In this document: positions 22,925 to 36,400 of the stretch, one piece after another | Layout of the letters: each line of letters opens with the position of its first letter | How positions within the stretch are numbered: the stretch's first letter is position 1 | Assembly (NCBI GenBank): GCA_963383645.1 | Contig: OY726557.1 | Location: 126,752,603 to 126,816,602 of the forward strand | Length of the DNA stretch: 64,000 nt | Source of the DNA: Muscardinus avellanarius | Taxonomy: Eukaryota > Chordata > Mammalia > Rodentia > Gliridae | Direction: 5' to 3' | Program-made: the position numbers and the translations under genes | The notes under the pieces: model-generated | Databases searched by the model: none | Told to the model about the DNA's origin: nothing | The model's input: only the letters and a program-made list of their open reading frames with translations

Positions 22925-23390
22925 ATCATTAAGAGTATACAAGCTGGGCGTGGTGGCGCATGTTTATAGACCCAGCCTTCGGGAGGCTGAGACAGGAGGA
23001 TCGTGGTTCGCAGACAGCCTAAGCTACTTAGACCCTCTGCAACTCAGTGAAATCCTGTTTCAAAATAAAGAATAAAAAATAGGACTGAGAGTAGCTCGAA
23101 GGTAGAATGCCCCTGAGTTCCATCCCCAGTATTGCAAAAAAAAAAAAAAAAAAGTATATAAGAACTTTAAAAAAATTTTTTTTGGTGGTACTGGGGGTGG
23201 AACCCAGAGGCTTTCTACCTCTGGGCTATACTCCCAGTCCTTTTCTATATTTTATTTGGAAACAGGGTCTTACTAAGTTGCTGAGAGCCTCACTAAGTAG
23301 CTGAGGCTGGCTTCAAACCTGTGCGATCCTCCTGTCTCAGCCTCCCAAGTGCGGGGATTACAAGGGTGCACCACCACGCCCGGCAATATA
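22925..23390. repeat. Plus and minus SINEs, tail to tail
   Basis: A plus-strand dimer (22,925-23,150) ends in an A-run. An antisense dimer begins shortly after with a T-run (23,180-23,390). 23,391-23,764 is single-copy. Confidence 0.85.
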
Positions 23391-23764
23391 CAACAACTTT
23401 TGAACTCTTGGAACCTCCCAAATTAGAAAGCCATTATCACATAAAGGTCAGCCTTTAAGTGATGCTCTAAACAGTGTAGAGGGAGGGTTGAGGTTTCACA
23501 TTTATCATGTTGTTTAACAGCTTTTCACAAGATGACGGTGGCTTTCAGGAAATGAAATGAAAGGGGTGAGATTATCAATCTGAAGATCCACAGTCTAGAA
23601 AAGGAACTGCTCTTGAGGGACACACACTCAGTGATGTCACTGGAAAGCCCGGACTGCCTGCCATGCTGAGAAAACCGATATGAAGTCAGCTCCTAACAGG
23701 TCTCTGGGTTTAGAAGCATTGAGTCTATGCTGCTGACGGAGAAGGAGAGGCTGTGAAGTTGAGT

Positions 23765-24300
23765 TTGGCTGGGCGTGGTGGCACAAGCTTGTAATCCCAG
23801 TACTTGAGAGGCTGAGACAGGAGGATCACGGTTCGTGACCAGCCTCAGCTACTTAGTGAGGCCCTCTGCAATGTAGTGAGACCCTGTTTCAAAATAAAGC
23901 ATAAAAGTAGGGCTAGAAGTGTAGCTGGAAGATAGAATGCCTCTGGGTTCTATCCCCAGTACTGCAGAAGAAGAAGAAAAAAAAAAAAGAGTTTGAGTTT
24001 CCCACACCAGAGGCATTTGTGCCAAGATGACTGTGTATGCCAGCGTCAGAGTCTCTCCTCCAGGGAGCTGAGAGGGACTCTCGCAAAACTAGGGGGGAAG
24101 CTGGGTGTGGTGGGGCACACTTGTAATCCCAGGACTTGGGAGGCTGAGACAGGAGGATCATAGGTTTGCGGCCACTTCAGCTACTTCATGAGGCTCTCTG
24201 CAACTTAGTGAGACCCTGTTTGAAAATAAAGGATAAAATATAGGACTGGGGATGGAGCTCAGAGGTAGAATGCCCCTTCAATCCCCAGTACTACCAAAAA
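23765..24300 (+). repeat. Two plus-strand B1-dIDs
   Basis: Dimers at 23,765-23,970 and 24,095-24,300, each with an A-rich tail. Confidence 0.85.
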
Positions 24301-24409
24301 AAAAAAAAGGGGGGGGGGAGGTGTTTTTCCCATAGCCATTTAGCTTTGGAGACATTATATTAGTGACATAAGTTTACAATATAGGGTGTGATAACAACAT
24401 GGCTTTTTT

Positions 24410-24484
24410 TTTTTCAGTACTGGGGATGGAACCCAGGGGCATTCTATCTCCAAACTACACCCCCAGCCCTATTTTTTATTTGAT

Positions 24485-24515
<31 letters not shown>

Positions 24516-24853
24516 GGTGCTGGGGATGGAACCCAGAGGCTTTCTACCTTCAGGCTACACTCCCAGACCTATTTTGCATTTTATTTGGAAACAGGGTCTC
24601 ACTAAGTTGCTGAGAGCCTTACTCAGTAGCTGAGGCTGGCTTTGAACCTGCGCAATCCTGTCTCAGCCTCCCAGGTACTGGGATTATGAGCGTGTGCCAC
24701 CATGCCCAGCTTTATTCTTTAATTTTTGGAAATAGGGCACCACTAAGTATTAGCTGAGGCTGTCCACGAACCGCGAACTGCAATTCTCCTGTTTCAGCAG
24801 GACTGAAATCCCAAATGATTGAATTACAAGTGTGTGCCACCTCGCCTGGCCAA
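24410..24853 (-). repeat. Three antisense SINE pieces with (TTTA)n
   Basis: ID half 24,414-24,475, a TTTA array 24,480-24,515, a dimer 24,516-24,712 and a diverged B1 24,713-24,853. Confidence 0.8.
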
Positions 24854-24928
24854 CAACATAGCTTTAAAAAAGAAAGTAAAATGAAATTCTGCATTTTTAT
24901 AGAACTTGATTAAAAAATAGCATTTCAA

Positions 24929-25117
24929 GCCGGGCATAGTGGTGCATACTTGTAATCCCAGCACTTAGGAGGCTGAGACAGGAGGCTCGCAGGTTCGAGA
25001 CAGCCTCAGCAAGTAGTGAAACTCTCATTAACCTAGTGAGACCTCATTTCAAAATAAGAATAAAATAGGGCTAGAGGTGTAGCTCGGAGGTAGAAAGCCT
25101 TTGAGGTCATTCCCCAG

Positions 25118-25170
<53 letters not shown>

Positions 25171-25402
25171 GTATTCAAGCTGGGCATGGTGTCACATACC
25201 TGTAATTCCTGTACTTGGGAGGCAGAGACAGGAGATTTGTAGGTTTGAGACTAGCCTCGGCAATTTAGCGAGATTCTCAGAAACTTAGACCTGTTTCAAA
25301 ATATAAAATAGGGCTTGGGGTTCAGGTTCAGAGGGCATGGTTCAGAGGAAGAACACTCCTGGTTCAATTCCCAGTACCCCCTCCTCACACACTCACACAC
25401 AG
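24929..25402 (+). repeat. Two plus-strand B1-dIDs with (CA)n tails
   Basis: Dimers at 24,929-25,118 and 25,177-25,380. CA runs at 25,120-25,170 and about 25,385-25,402 replace their A tails. Confidence 0.85.
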
Positions 25403-27657
<2,255 letters not shown>

Positions 27658-27925
27658 GTGTCTGTCTGTCTGTCTGTCTGTCTTTCCTTCCTTCCTTCCT
27701 TCCTTCCTTCCTTCCTTCCTTCCTTCCTTCTTTCTTTTTGTGTTACCGGGGTTCCTGGAAACCCTTCTACCTCCGGGCTACACTCCCAGACCTATTTATA
27801 TATATATATTTTAATTTGGAAACAGGGTCTCTTAAGCCAGCGAGTCTAGCTTCAAACCTGTGTGATCCTCCCGTCTCTGCCTCCCAAGCGCGGGGATTAC
27901 AAGCGTGCGCCACCACGCCTGGCTC
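27658..27925 (-). repeat. (TCTG)n(TTCC)n plus variant antisense SINE
   Basis: A compound tetranucleotide array (27,658-27,735) abuts an antisense dimer of the variant type with GGTTCCTGGAAACCCTTC in its ID half (27,740-27,925). Confidence 0.85.
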
Positions 27926-27993
27926 ATTTCTTATCTTTACAACAGAGGTGACTACAAAGTTTGATGTACAAAATGCAGAAAATACTTGCCCTC

Positions 27994-28452
27994 AAAAGTT
28001 CCTGGTGAGGCCGGGTGTGGTGGCACACGCTTGTAATCCCCGCGCTTGGGAGGCAGAGACAGGAGGATCGCGCAGGTTCGAAGCCAGCCGCGCGCGCTGG
28101 CTTAGGAGACCCTGTTTCCAAATATAAAATGTAAAAATAGGTCTGGGAGTGTAGCCCAGAGGTAGAAGGGCTTCCAGGAACCCCAGTACCACCAAAAAAA
28201 AAAAAAAAAGTTCCTGGTGTAGCCGGGCGTGGTGGCGCACGCTTGTAATCCCCGCGCTTGGGAGGCAGAGACAGGAGGATCGCACAGGTTTGAAGCCAGA
28301 CTTGCTGGCTTAAGAGACCCTGTTTCCAAATAAAAAAAAATATAAAAATAGGTCTGGGAGTGTAGCCCGGAGGTAGAAGGGCTTCCAGGAACCCCAGAAC
28401 CACCAGAAAAAAAAAAAAAGAAAGAAAGAAAGAAAAAAAAAAGTTCCTGGTG
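27994..28452 (+). repeat. Two SINEs sharing one thrice-repeated target site
   Basis: Variant-type dimers at 28,010-28,205 and 28,222-28,438. The 14-mer AAAAGTTCCTGGTG occurs before the first, between them and after the second (27,994, 28,206 and 28,439). Confidence 0.9.
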
Positions 28453-28479
28453 TAGTTGTTCTCAACTTTTGGTAACATT

Positions 28480-28758
28480 TGATTGGGTCCAGTGGTATGC
28501 ACCAGTAATCCCAGTATTTGAGAGGCTGAGACGGGATGATCACAGGTTGGCAACCAGCCTTAGTAATTTAGCAAGACCCTCTTTTCAAATAAAAGATGGA
28601 ATTGGGCCGAGGTATAGCTCAGAGGTAGAATGTTGCTGAGTTCAATCCCCAGCACTACAAAAATAAATAAAATAAAATAAAATAAAATAGGGCTGGGTTG
28701 TGGCTCAGAGGTAGAATGCCCCTGGGTTCAGTTCCCAGTGCCAAAAGGAAAAAAAAAA
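28480..28758 (+). repeat. B1-dID and extra ID half
   Basis: Dimer 28,480-28,660, AATAA-type tail, then an ID half at 28,690-28,745. Confidence 0.8.
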
Positions 28759-29984
28759 AGTGATTTAAGCATGAAAATGTGGGGAGGAGCAGGGAAGGTG
28801 GGAGGGAAGGGAGGAGAGAGAGGCGGGGATGGTGTGAAGTAGAGACAGGGTTTTGATTTTTAGGAAAAGGGAATTGGGAGTATGTATAAGTCAAAAAAGA
28901 GTAAAGAAGGAAGGAGGCAGGAGGGTTAGGGTGAGAGAGGATGCCATTGATTGGAACCAATTCTTAGAAAGTGATAGTGGTGCAGGGGGATCCAGTGTCC
29001 AAGCAGAAAGATGTGCAGAAAGGAGAAGTGGTGGGTAAGTCTTGAGGTGGCCACAGGTAACTCAATTTTTCTTTTAGAACAAGAGACAGTGAGATTGACT
29101 TGAGGTTACAGAACCAGTAAGTTAACCCCAAGCTTCTGTTCCGGCTGTTCTTCCCAGGCCATTGAGCCACATCCAGGTGATGGGTTCAGGGCTGAGGACC
29201 TGGCTTCAGCCTGTGGCCTGGGGGTTATGTAGGTGTGCTCCTCTTGGCCCAGTGAGTATCTGCTCTGTTAGGCTGTGAGCACCAGGAGCAACGGGAGGCA
29301 GGGTGCTCATCCCATGGGCCTTATTTCTTCACTCCGTGTCCCAGTGCTGTCCTTGCATGAATCTCGTGGGAGGGCTCACCAGCTTACTTTAGCCAGGGAC
29401 ACCTGGGTTGTTGGCAGGATACCAAGGGAGCAGCCAAGCCTCCTGCTCTGGGTCAACTTTGCCTAGCAGGTTGGATGAGCTGGTCTCTTTGGTCATAGGT
29501 GGACTCTGGCGTGCCTTGGACATGAATGGACCAGATGCTGGCTTCCCTACCCAGGTATCTCACTGTGACTTTTCTCCTGCTCTTCTGCACCCAGGAGCTG
29601 GGTCAGCAGTGTGGGGCAGCTGGTGGGAGAAGGCTGTAAGTCTCCCGAGGCAGTGGGCAGCACAGGTAGCCTATGCTTCTGAAATGCCCAGGGCTGCCAA
29701 GCAATCCTCTGGTCTCAGCCCTGAAAGGGCACAGGGTGGGCTCAGTAAATCCCTGATTGGGTATCAGAGCTAGCCCTAATCTAGCCAGTTTGCTTAGCAC
29801 AACACTGGCTCTTTTTGGGAATAACGACACACCACTACAGAACTTTACTGGGAAAGTGATTAAAAAAAAAAAAAAAAAGGGCTGCATGCTTGGTTGTGTT
29901 GGTCTGGTCCAGGCTTCTCATCTCTGACTGCCAGAGTCTTCCCCCAAGTTGGGCTTAGAGCATGGATCAGCGCCTGTCTTTCAG
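28759..29984. other. Single-copy block with an MIR fragment
   Basis: A purine-rich stretch (28,780-28,930), a possible MIR remnant at 29,086-29,150 (TTGAGGTTACAGAACCAGTA), then single-copy sequence. An A-run occurs at 29,862-29,878. No gene recognised. Confidence 0.4.
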
Positions 29985-30180
29985 TGACTGTGGAGCATTC
30001 TCTTGGCTGCGTGTTAGAATCCCAGAGAAGGTGGTTTGGGTTTGTTTTGTTCTTTAGTACTAATGCTTGGACCCCTAACTAGCTGAATAGAACCCTTGGA
30101 GAATGGGGTCTAGACATCTGGGTATTTTACAACTCCCCAGATTATTGCCTTTCTGCTGCCAGTGTTAGAACTTACTGATA
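29985..30180 (+). mobile_element. MER5A-like hAT-Charlie remnant
   Basis: Order of motifs GTTAGAATCCCAGAGAAGG, ATGCTTGGACCCCTAACTAG, GGGTCTAGACATCTGGGTAT and CTCCCCAGATTATTGCC follows the non-autonomous DNA transposon MER5A. Ancient, no coding capacity. Confidence 0.55.
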
Positions 30181-30449
30181 AAAATGGAGTTGATGTGAGA
30201 GGGAGTGGATCCTGGTTAAAGAAAAAGGAAGATCAGGAGAGAAAAGAGGGCAGGAGAGGGTCCAGTTGATTAAGTCATGAAATGTTAGGGCTGAAGGGAT
30301 CCTGGGTCAGAGCCTTGTAACCTGGTGCAGTCCCATCCAGACAGCAGGGAGCTGGTTAGATTGCAGATCCCCTCCTCTCAGGCCCCAGGTACACATCAGA
30401 ATGCACACATCAGGATTTGAGAAGTGTGCTTTCCAGGTCATACAGTCGA

Positions 30450-30720
30450 GTGGCTGTTCACCGTGTCTACATTTTAGGATCACCTGAGTGTGTAAGCAAA
30501 TCCTGGGGCTAGACCAATTTGCTCAGAATTTTTAGGTGTGAGACCCAGATAGCCATTTAAAAAAATATTTTTAAGTATCATAGGCAATTCTCACATCCAG
30601 CCATTGTGCAGAACAGCCTCCCTGACCAGTGCTTCTCAACCTTGAATGTGGGATCATGTTCAAAGGCAGATTCTATTTTGTGGGTCTGCAGGTGCCCAAG
30701 ATTCTGTATTTCTAAGAAGG
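30450..30720. mobile_element. Second hAT-Charlie-like remnant(s)
   Basis: TTTAGGATCACCTGAG, GGGCTAGACCAATTTG and TGAGACCCAGATAGCC follow the MER5 pattern. A second stretch from about 30,628 (AGTGCTTCTCAACCTTGAAT) looks like the start of another copy. Confidence 0.5.
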
Positions 30721-30789
30721 GTCCTTTCAGTGCCCACACTGCTGATCTTACAAATGTATTTGGAGTAGCAGGGATCTATGAGGCTGACT

Positions 30790-30880
30790 TCCCAGCTGAG
30801 GCTGTCCAAGAACCACGATCCTCCTGTCTCAGCCTCCCAGATGCTGGGATTATAAGTGTGCACCACCACACCCAGCCCTT
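30790..30880 (-). repeat. Antisense B1 fragment
   Basis: AGCTGAGGCTGTCCAAGAAC to GTGCACCACCACACCCAGCC. Single-copy or L2-like sequence follows to 31,140. Confidence 0.75.
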
Positions 30881-31144
30881 TTTGGTATATTCTACCTTGT
30901 GCCAGGCAGCATGTTGGAGGTTGTAGCTGGAACAGAACAAACCTGATTCTGACCCCTCACCGCTTTTATTTCAATAGGGAACAGACAGCAAGCAAACACG
31001 TAGCTAAGCTAATAATAGATCAGAAGAAGGCTAGGAAGAAGACAAGAGTGCATGTGGTGGGGAGTGACTTGGAAGTTGCTGTGGGTGGGGAGAGCTGTCT
31101 GGGAGCTATTAGAGTCACGACTTAACTGGGAACTTCTGATTATA

Positions 31145-31440
31145 AACTAACTTTTCAGAACTGGGGTATAGCTCAGCAGTAGAGCACATGCCTACAAGGC
31201 AAGAGGCCCAGGAGTAGGGGAATCTCTAACTTCACTGAGGAGGGATCCTTTATTTCTTCTGGGGCGCATACCTGGAATCCCAGCTACTTGGGGATATAAG
31301 GCAGGAGCATCACAAGTTTGAGGCCAATCTGGGCAACTTAGTGAGACCCTGTCTCAAAAAATAACAAAGACTGGGAAAATTGCTCAGTGGTGGTGTCCCT
31401 GGGTTCAATCCCCAATACTGCAAAACAGACAGACAACTCC
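31145..31440 (+). repeat. Partial ID and older B1-ID dimer
   Basis: Partial ID at 31,150-31,210 and an older dimer at 31,260-31,430. 31,441-32,066 is single-copy with nothing recognised. Confidence 0.75.
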
Positions 31441-32066
31441 TTCAGTGTTGGCAGACTAAGTGGAGCCTGGGGAACACCCCTATTGGGAACCAGAGCATGG
31501 AGGCTGTCAGAGAACAGCTCTCAGAATCGTCTCAGTTTATAATTTGTAACAGAGACCAGGTGTTGTCCAGGTCCTGTCCCCACCCATACTCATTAATCTC
31601 AGAGAACACACAGCACTTCCTTCCCTTGTTCATCTGAAAGGCGCTTACCACGTGTGGAAAGCCCATCCCAGGCCCCACCCGAGCTGACCCAGGCAGTCAG
31701 GTCTCCGGGAGCTGGAATGTGTGTGCGTGTTCAGGGCTCTCAGGTGACCCTTCTGAGGCAGGTCAGGGGGAAATGCAGTGCAGATGGAGAGGCTGGTGCT
31801 CGGTGTCCTCTGTATCTCCCTGTGGCCTTGGAACTTCTTACATGGTGACTCAGTGGTGTGGCCCTGGCTGAGCTGGTGCTGGAGGAGGCTCCCCACTGCT
31901 GGATCTCACTCAGCCCTTTACTGGAAGTGTCTCTTGACTCCTCTGGCCAACTAGTCCATTACAGCTTCCCATTCCACCACCATTTCTCACAGGTTCACTG
32001 TACGCCTTGGGTGGGAAGGTTAGGGCTACCGTGTGCCTGGGGTCAGTGTCTCAAAGGGCTGGAGGA

Positions 32067-32700
32067 AGCCAGGCCTGGTGGTGCATGCTTGTAATCCCAG
32101 TACTTGGGAGGTTGAGACAGGAGGATTCTGTAGGCTTGAGGACAGACTCACAAGTAGTGAGACTTTCATCAACCTACCAACACACTGTTTCCAAATAAAG
32201 AGTAAAAAATAGGATTGGGGTATAGCTCAGAGGTAGAATGCCCCTGGGTTCAATCCCCAGTACCACAAAAAGTAAAAAAGAAAAGAAAAGGGCTGGAGGG
32301 CCCTCAAAGCCCTGTCCTCATGCCCAGTCTCTGGCACCAGCACAACTGGTTGATAGGAGTTGTGGGTAACTGATAGGTGGTGGAGTGGCTGGACTCAGGA
32401 AGCCTTGGAGGGTGGGGAGAAGATGAACTTCCTGTAGATAAAATATGAATCAATCTCTGGTGCTGTTAGCTCACCTCTCCTGTCAAAAGTGGTGGGTGGA
32501 GCTGAGCATGGTGACACAGGCCTGTAATCCCAGTACTTGGGAGGCTAAGACAGGAGGATTACAGGTTTGAGATCAGCCTTAGCAATTAAGACCCTCAGCA
32601 ACTTAGCAAGACCCTGTTTCAAAGTAAATAATAATAATAACAATAAAGGGGCTGGAGGTGTAGCTCAGCGGTAGTGTCCCTGGATTCAATCCCCAGTGCG
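32067..32700 (+). repeat. Two plus-strand B1-dIDs
   Basis: Dimers at 32,067-32,280 and 32,500-32,696, separated by about 220 bp of single-copy sequence. Confidence 0.85.
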
Positions 32701-32758
32701 CGTGTGCGTGTGCGCGTGCGCGCGCGCGCACGCGCGCGCGCACACACACACACACGTA
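32697..32758. repeat. Alternating purine-pyrimidine tract (Z-DNA-prone)
   Basis: 62 bp in strict pyrimidine-purine alternation, mostly CG and TG/CA steps, at the tail of a B1-dID. Long CG-rich alternation is the classic Z-DNA-forming composition. Confidence 0.9.
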
Positions 32759-32797
32759 GGTGGAGCTAGGAGCAGGGTTGCACTTCTATATTTTGAG

Positions 32798-33020
32798 GTT
32801 ATTTTCGGCAACTCAGGAGGCTAAGGCAGGAGGAACTGCAAGTTTGAGGCTTTGTCTTAAAAAGGGCTGGGGTTGTAGCTCCGTGGTAGAGACCCTGTGG
32901 GTTCAGTCCTCAGTAATCCACACACAGGCACACAGAGTGGGAAAGGGCTGGGGTGGGTTCAGTGGTAAAGCACTTGCTTAGCATGAGTGAGGCTCAGCAT
33001 TCCATCCCCGCACCGCAGCT
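32798..33020 (+). repeat. SINE fragments and solitary ID
   Basis: A degraded B1-ID copy (32,798-32,925), then a monomeric ID (32,944-33,020) about 320 bp upstream of the first coding ST3GAL4 exon. Confidence 0.75.
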
Positions 33021-33338
33021 ACTCCCTCCCAAGCTGACCCTCTCTAGGTCAGAAAGATGGCGAGGGGCCTTCACTGCAGAGATCAGAATAGACTAGTCTG
33101 GTTTGGGACCTCATCTCTGAGGGCTGAGGCCTCAGTTTCCATTCCTGTGGCAAGGCCCCACCTGGATCCTTGCTGCTGCCTCTGGAGGGGTTAGAGGCAT
33201 GTCCAGGGTGAGACAGGTGGCTCTGGGGATGCTGCCCCAGGGAGTGGCTTTGTGTTTTCTGGAGGAGGAAAGGGACGGGCGGTGGCAAGAATGTTTGTGG
33301 AGCCAACTAGACAGACACCTGGGACTCCTACCTCCTAG

Positions 33339-33414
33339 GTGGCCCGAGGCAGCCGGGATGACAGTTCTCCCCAGGAACCCTGCTACCTGCTGAGAAACAT
33401 GATCAGCAAGTCCC
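33339..33414 (+). CDS. ST3GAL4: ST3GAL4 first coding exon
   Basis: Acceptor CCTCCTAG before 33,339. 5' UTR to 33,398; coding 33,399-33,414 gives MISKS plus one base of the Arg codon. Donor GTGAGT at 33,415. The exon's 5' boundary is inferred. Confidence 0.85.
33358..33393 (+). promoter_or_regulatory. Upstream ORF ahead of ST3GAL4 start
   Basis: An 11-codon frame (MTVLPRNPATC, stop TGA) lies in the 5' UTR part of the first coding exon and ends five bases before the main ATG. Such frames often lower or tune translation of the main frame. Its use here is inference. Confidence 0.5.
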
Positions 33415-36400
33415 GTGAGTGTTGTCCAGGGGTCCCCCATGCCTCAGGACTGGCCTCCAGAAGCCACCCTCAGCAGCAGCCCGGCACCTCCTGGGGTGGT
33501 GGAGGGTCAGACTGGGAGCCAGGGACCCTCACCTCTTCTGGAGAGATAGTGGAAACACTCAGGTCCCAGCCCTGGGCTAGGCGAGGGCCAGGGACTGGGT
33601 GTGCTGAAGCTGGGGTTAGAGGGGCCCAGAGCGGGGCAGCTGAGCAGGTGGACTGGGCTGTACCTGCCTGTTTCTGCCTCCAGCTCCTCTGTGCATGTGC
33701 CCTGCAGGCTGGAAGCTCCTGGCCATGTTGGCGCTGGTCTTGGTCATCATGGTGTGGTATTCCATCTCCCGAGAAGATAGGTACATTGAGCTGTGAGTAC
33801 ACATCTATGTCCTCCCATTGGGGCTGCTCGGGGAAGGGGTGGTCGCAGGGCATGCCTTCTCTTGGGTACAGAGTCCTTCTGAGATGGAGGGTGGGTTTGG
33901 ATGGCTCCACTCACCCCTACCAAGGGAGTATGGGTCCTCGGAGGTTTGGACTCAAAGTGGAATTTGGATTGAGGAGATTCTACCCCTGCAGGTCCTTCTC
34001 CAGTACCTCCAGATCTGTGTGGCATGGGACAGGTATACGTGGGGTGCTTGTTTCTTAGATCTAACCAGGGGTTCTGTCTCCTCTCTTCTTTTTGTCTCCA
34101 GTTTTTATTTTCCCATCCCAGAGAAGAAGGAGCCATGCTTCCAGGGTGAGGCAGAAAGGAAGGCCTTTAAGATCTTTGGCAAGTAAGTACAGAAGGCTGG
34201 GAAGGGCAGGGTGAGACATGGGGTAACCCATGGTTCAGGGGTTCAGCCTCAGCACTGGCTGGCTGGAGGAAGAGGGTGGTGATGGTGGACGTGTGTTAGG
34301 TGAAGCCGGGGAGAAATGGAAAAGCTGTGTAATGTTAGCCAGGTGCCTGACCTGCTCTGGCATCAGGATTAATCCTCTTTTTATCACCACCCTGTGCAGC
34401 CACTCCCGGGATCAGCCCATCTTCCTACAGCTTAAGGATTATTTCTGGGTCAAGACACCATCTGCTTATGAGCTGCCCTTTGGGACCAAGGGGAGTGGTA
34501 AGTTCCTACCCAGCTCAGTAGGTGCCCTGGCTCATAGGGGCCACACTGTTTGCTGCTCCTTACCATTCAGTGCCCAAGTTCTGAGCCAGGACCAGGTACC
34601 AGGGCCAAGCAGGAAAAAGGCAGTCAGGGCTCTATGGGGTGGAGCAGGGCAGGCAGCCTTTGGGTGGTGACTCGCCCCAGTTCCTTCCCTTCATTCTTTT
34701 TGTAGAAGACCTGCTCCTCCGGGTACTAGCCATCACCAGCTACTCCATACCTGAGAGCATCCAGAGGTAAGGAGACATTCCTCCCCTTTTGAATCTGGGT
34801 GCCTTTTCCTCCCTCTTGTCACAGTGTGAAACTCTTATGGCTAGTGCTAACCCAGTGAGCCTCCAGTTGCTAGTCCTCTGTGGCCAGTTTAACTTTCCTT
34901 CCTTCCTAGCTTGCCTGTCTCCAGGCAACATACCCTGGGCATGTGGGTACCAGAGAAGGCAGAGGATGCTGAGGGGATTTCCATGGCAACAGGAAGGGCT
35001 AGGCAGCAGCCAGTGGGTTGTGTACTGGGGTTTCTTACTGGTACTCCCGTGAGCCTTCCCTCTGTGCTCTGTTGAGCTGTTTTTCCCTTTAAGGCCCAGG
35101 ACTGCAAAGTCAGTGTGACCATAAGCAGGGCCACTTGGGATGGCGGCTCCACAGGGACCAGGGGCAATTGGAAGCTGAGGACGTGATCCTGGGATAGATC
35201 TAAGGACAGATTTAAGGACAGCGAAAGTTAAATAGAGCAGGGGCCACTTTGGGGTTTGATCACTCCTCTTTCCATGACAGTCTCAAGTGCCGCCGCTGTG
35301 TGGTGGTGGGCAATGGGAACCGGCTGCGGAACAGCTCCCTGGGAGATGCCATCAACAAGTACGACGTGGTCATCAGGTGTGTGCGGCTGCCCTTCTCACT
35401 TCTGCTTGGATACTGGATGCCTCTAACTGGGGACTGTAGGCAGGCTCAGGTAAGGGGCCGAAGTGACAGGCATCCTTTCCTCCTCTGCCCCAGATTGAAC
35501 AACGCCCCCGTGGCTGGCTACGAGGGCGATGTCGGCTCCAAGACCACCATGCGTCTCTTCTACCCCGAATCCGCCCACTTCAACCCCAAAGTGGACAACA
35601 ACCCAGACACACTCCTGGTTCTAGTAGCTTTCAAGGCGATGGACTTCCACTGGATCGAGACCATCCTGAGTGATAAGAAGCGGGTAAATAGTGGGACATG
35701 TGGGAGGAAGAAGCCCGGGGATGGGGGCACGGTCTGAGTCAGGATCCCACGCTCCACAGATGCCTGCAGTGCAGTCTTAGAGAGCTGTGAGCAGGCGGCA
35801 TGAACCAGGCTCCCAGCATTCAGCACCCCAGGCTCCCTGCCAAGGACAGTGTCCTGCAGGGCTTCTGATAAGCCACCCAGCAGCCGCTCCGGAGCCTGGA
35901 GAGTCAGGCCGCCAGAGGCTCTCCCACACTTGAGGGCTGTCTGGGCCGGGGATGTGGCCAGAATGTGTGTCTGCCCGTGAGAAACTCGGGAATGGAGGAA
36001 CCCTCCAGCGGTCCCCTCCAGGCAGGCAGAAGACAGAGGGTAGGCCAGAGGGATGAGCTTGGAGGCCTTCCATGTGGTCCCCAGAAAGAGCCCACTCCTG
36101 CACCTTGCCATTGGGTCCAAGATGGAACTGTCCCATCTGGCATTTATTCAAGTGTTTAGGCAGCCTTAACTCAGGGCCCCTTCTTGTTTGGATATTTGGA
36201 TGGCGGGACCTCATACTCTACAGCCTCTTGAGGGGTGCCCCTCCTCACCTCTCTCGCTCCATCACTCTCTGATTGCCATCTCCAAGCACATCTCTTCCCT
36301 TTCACATGCACTCTTTTTTTTTTAAATTTTTTTTATTAAACCCAGGGACATTCTACCTCTGAGCTATACCCCCAGCCCTTTTTAATTTTTTTCTTTTGTT

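Noticed and set aside
27924..28553. 209-codon minus-strand frame
   Set aside because: Translation of tandem antisense SINEs.
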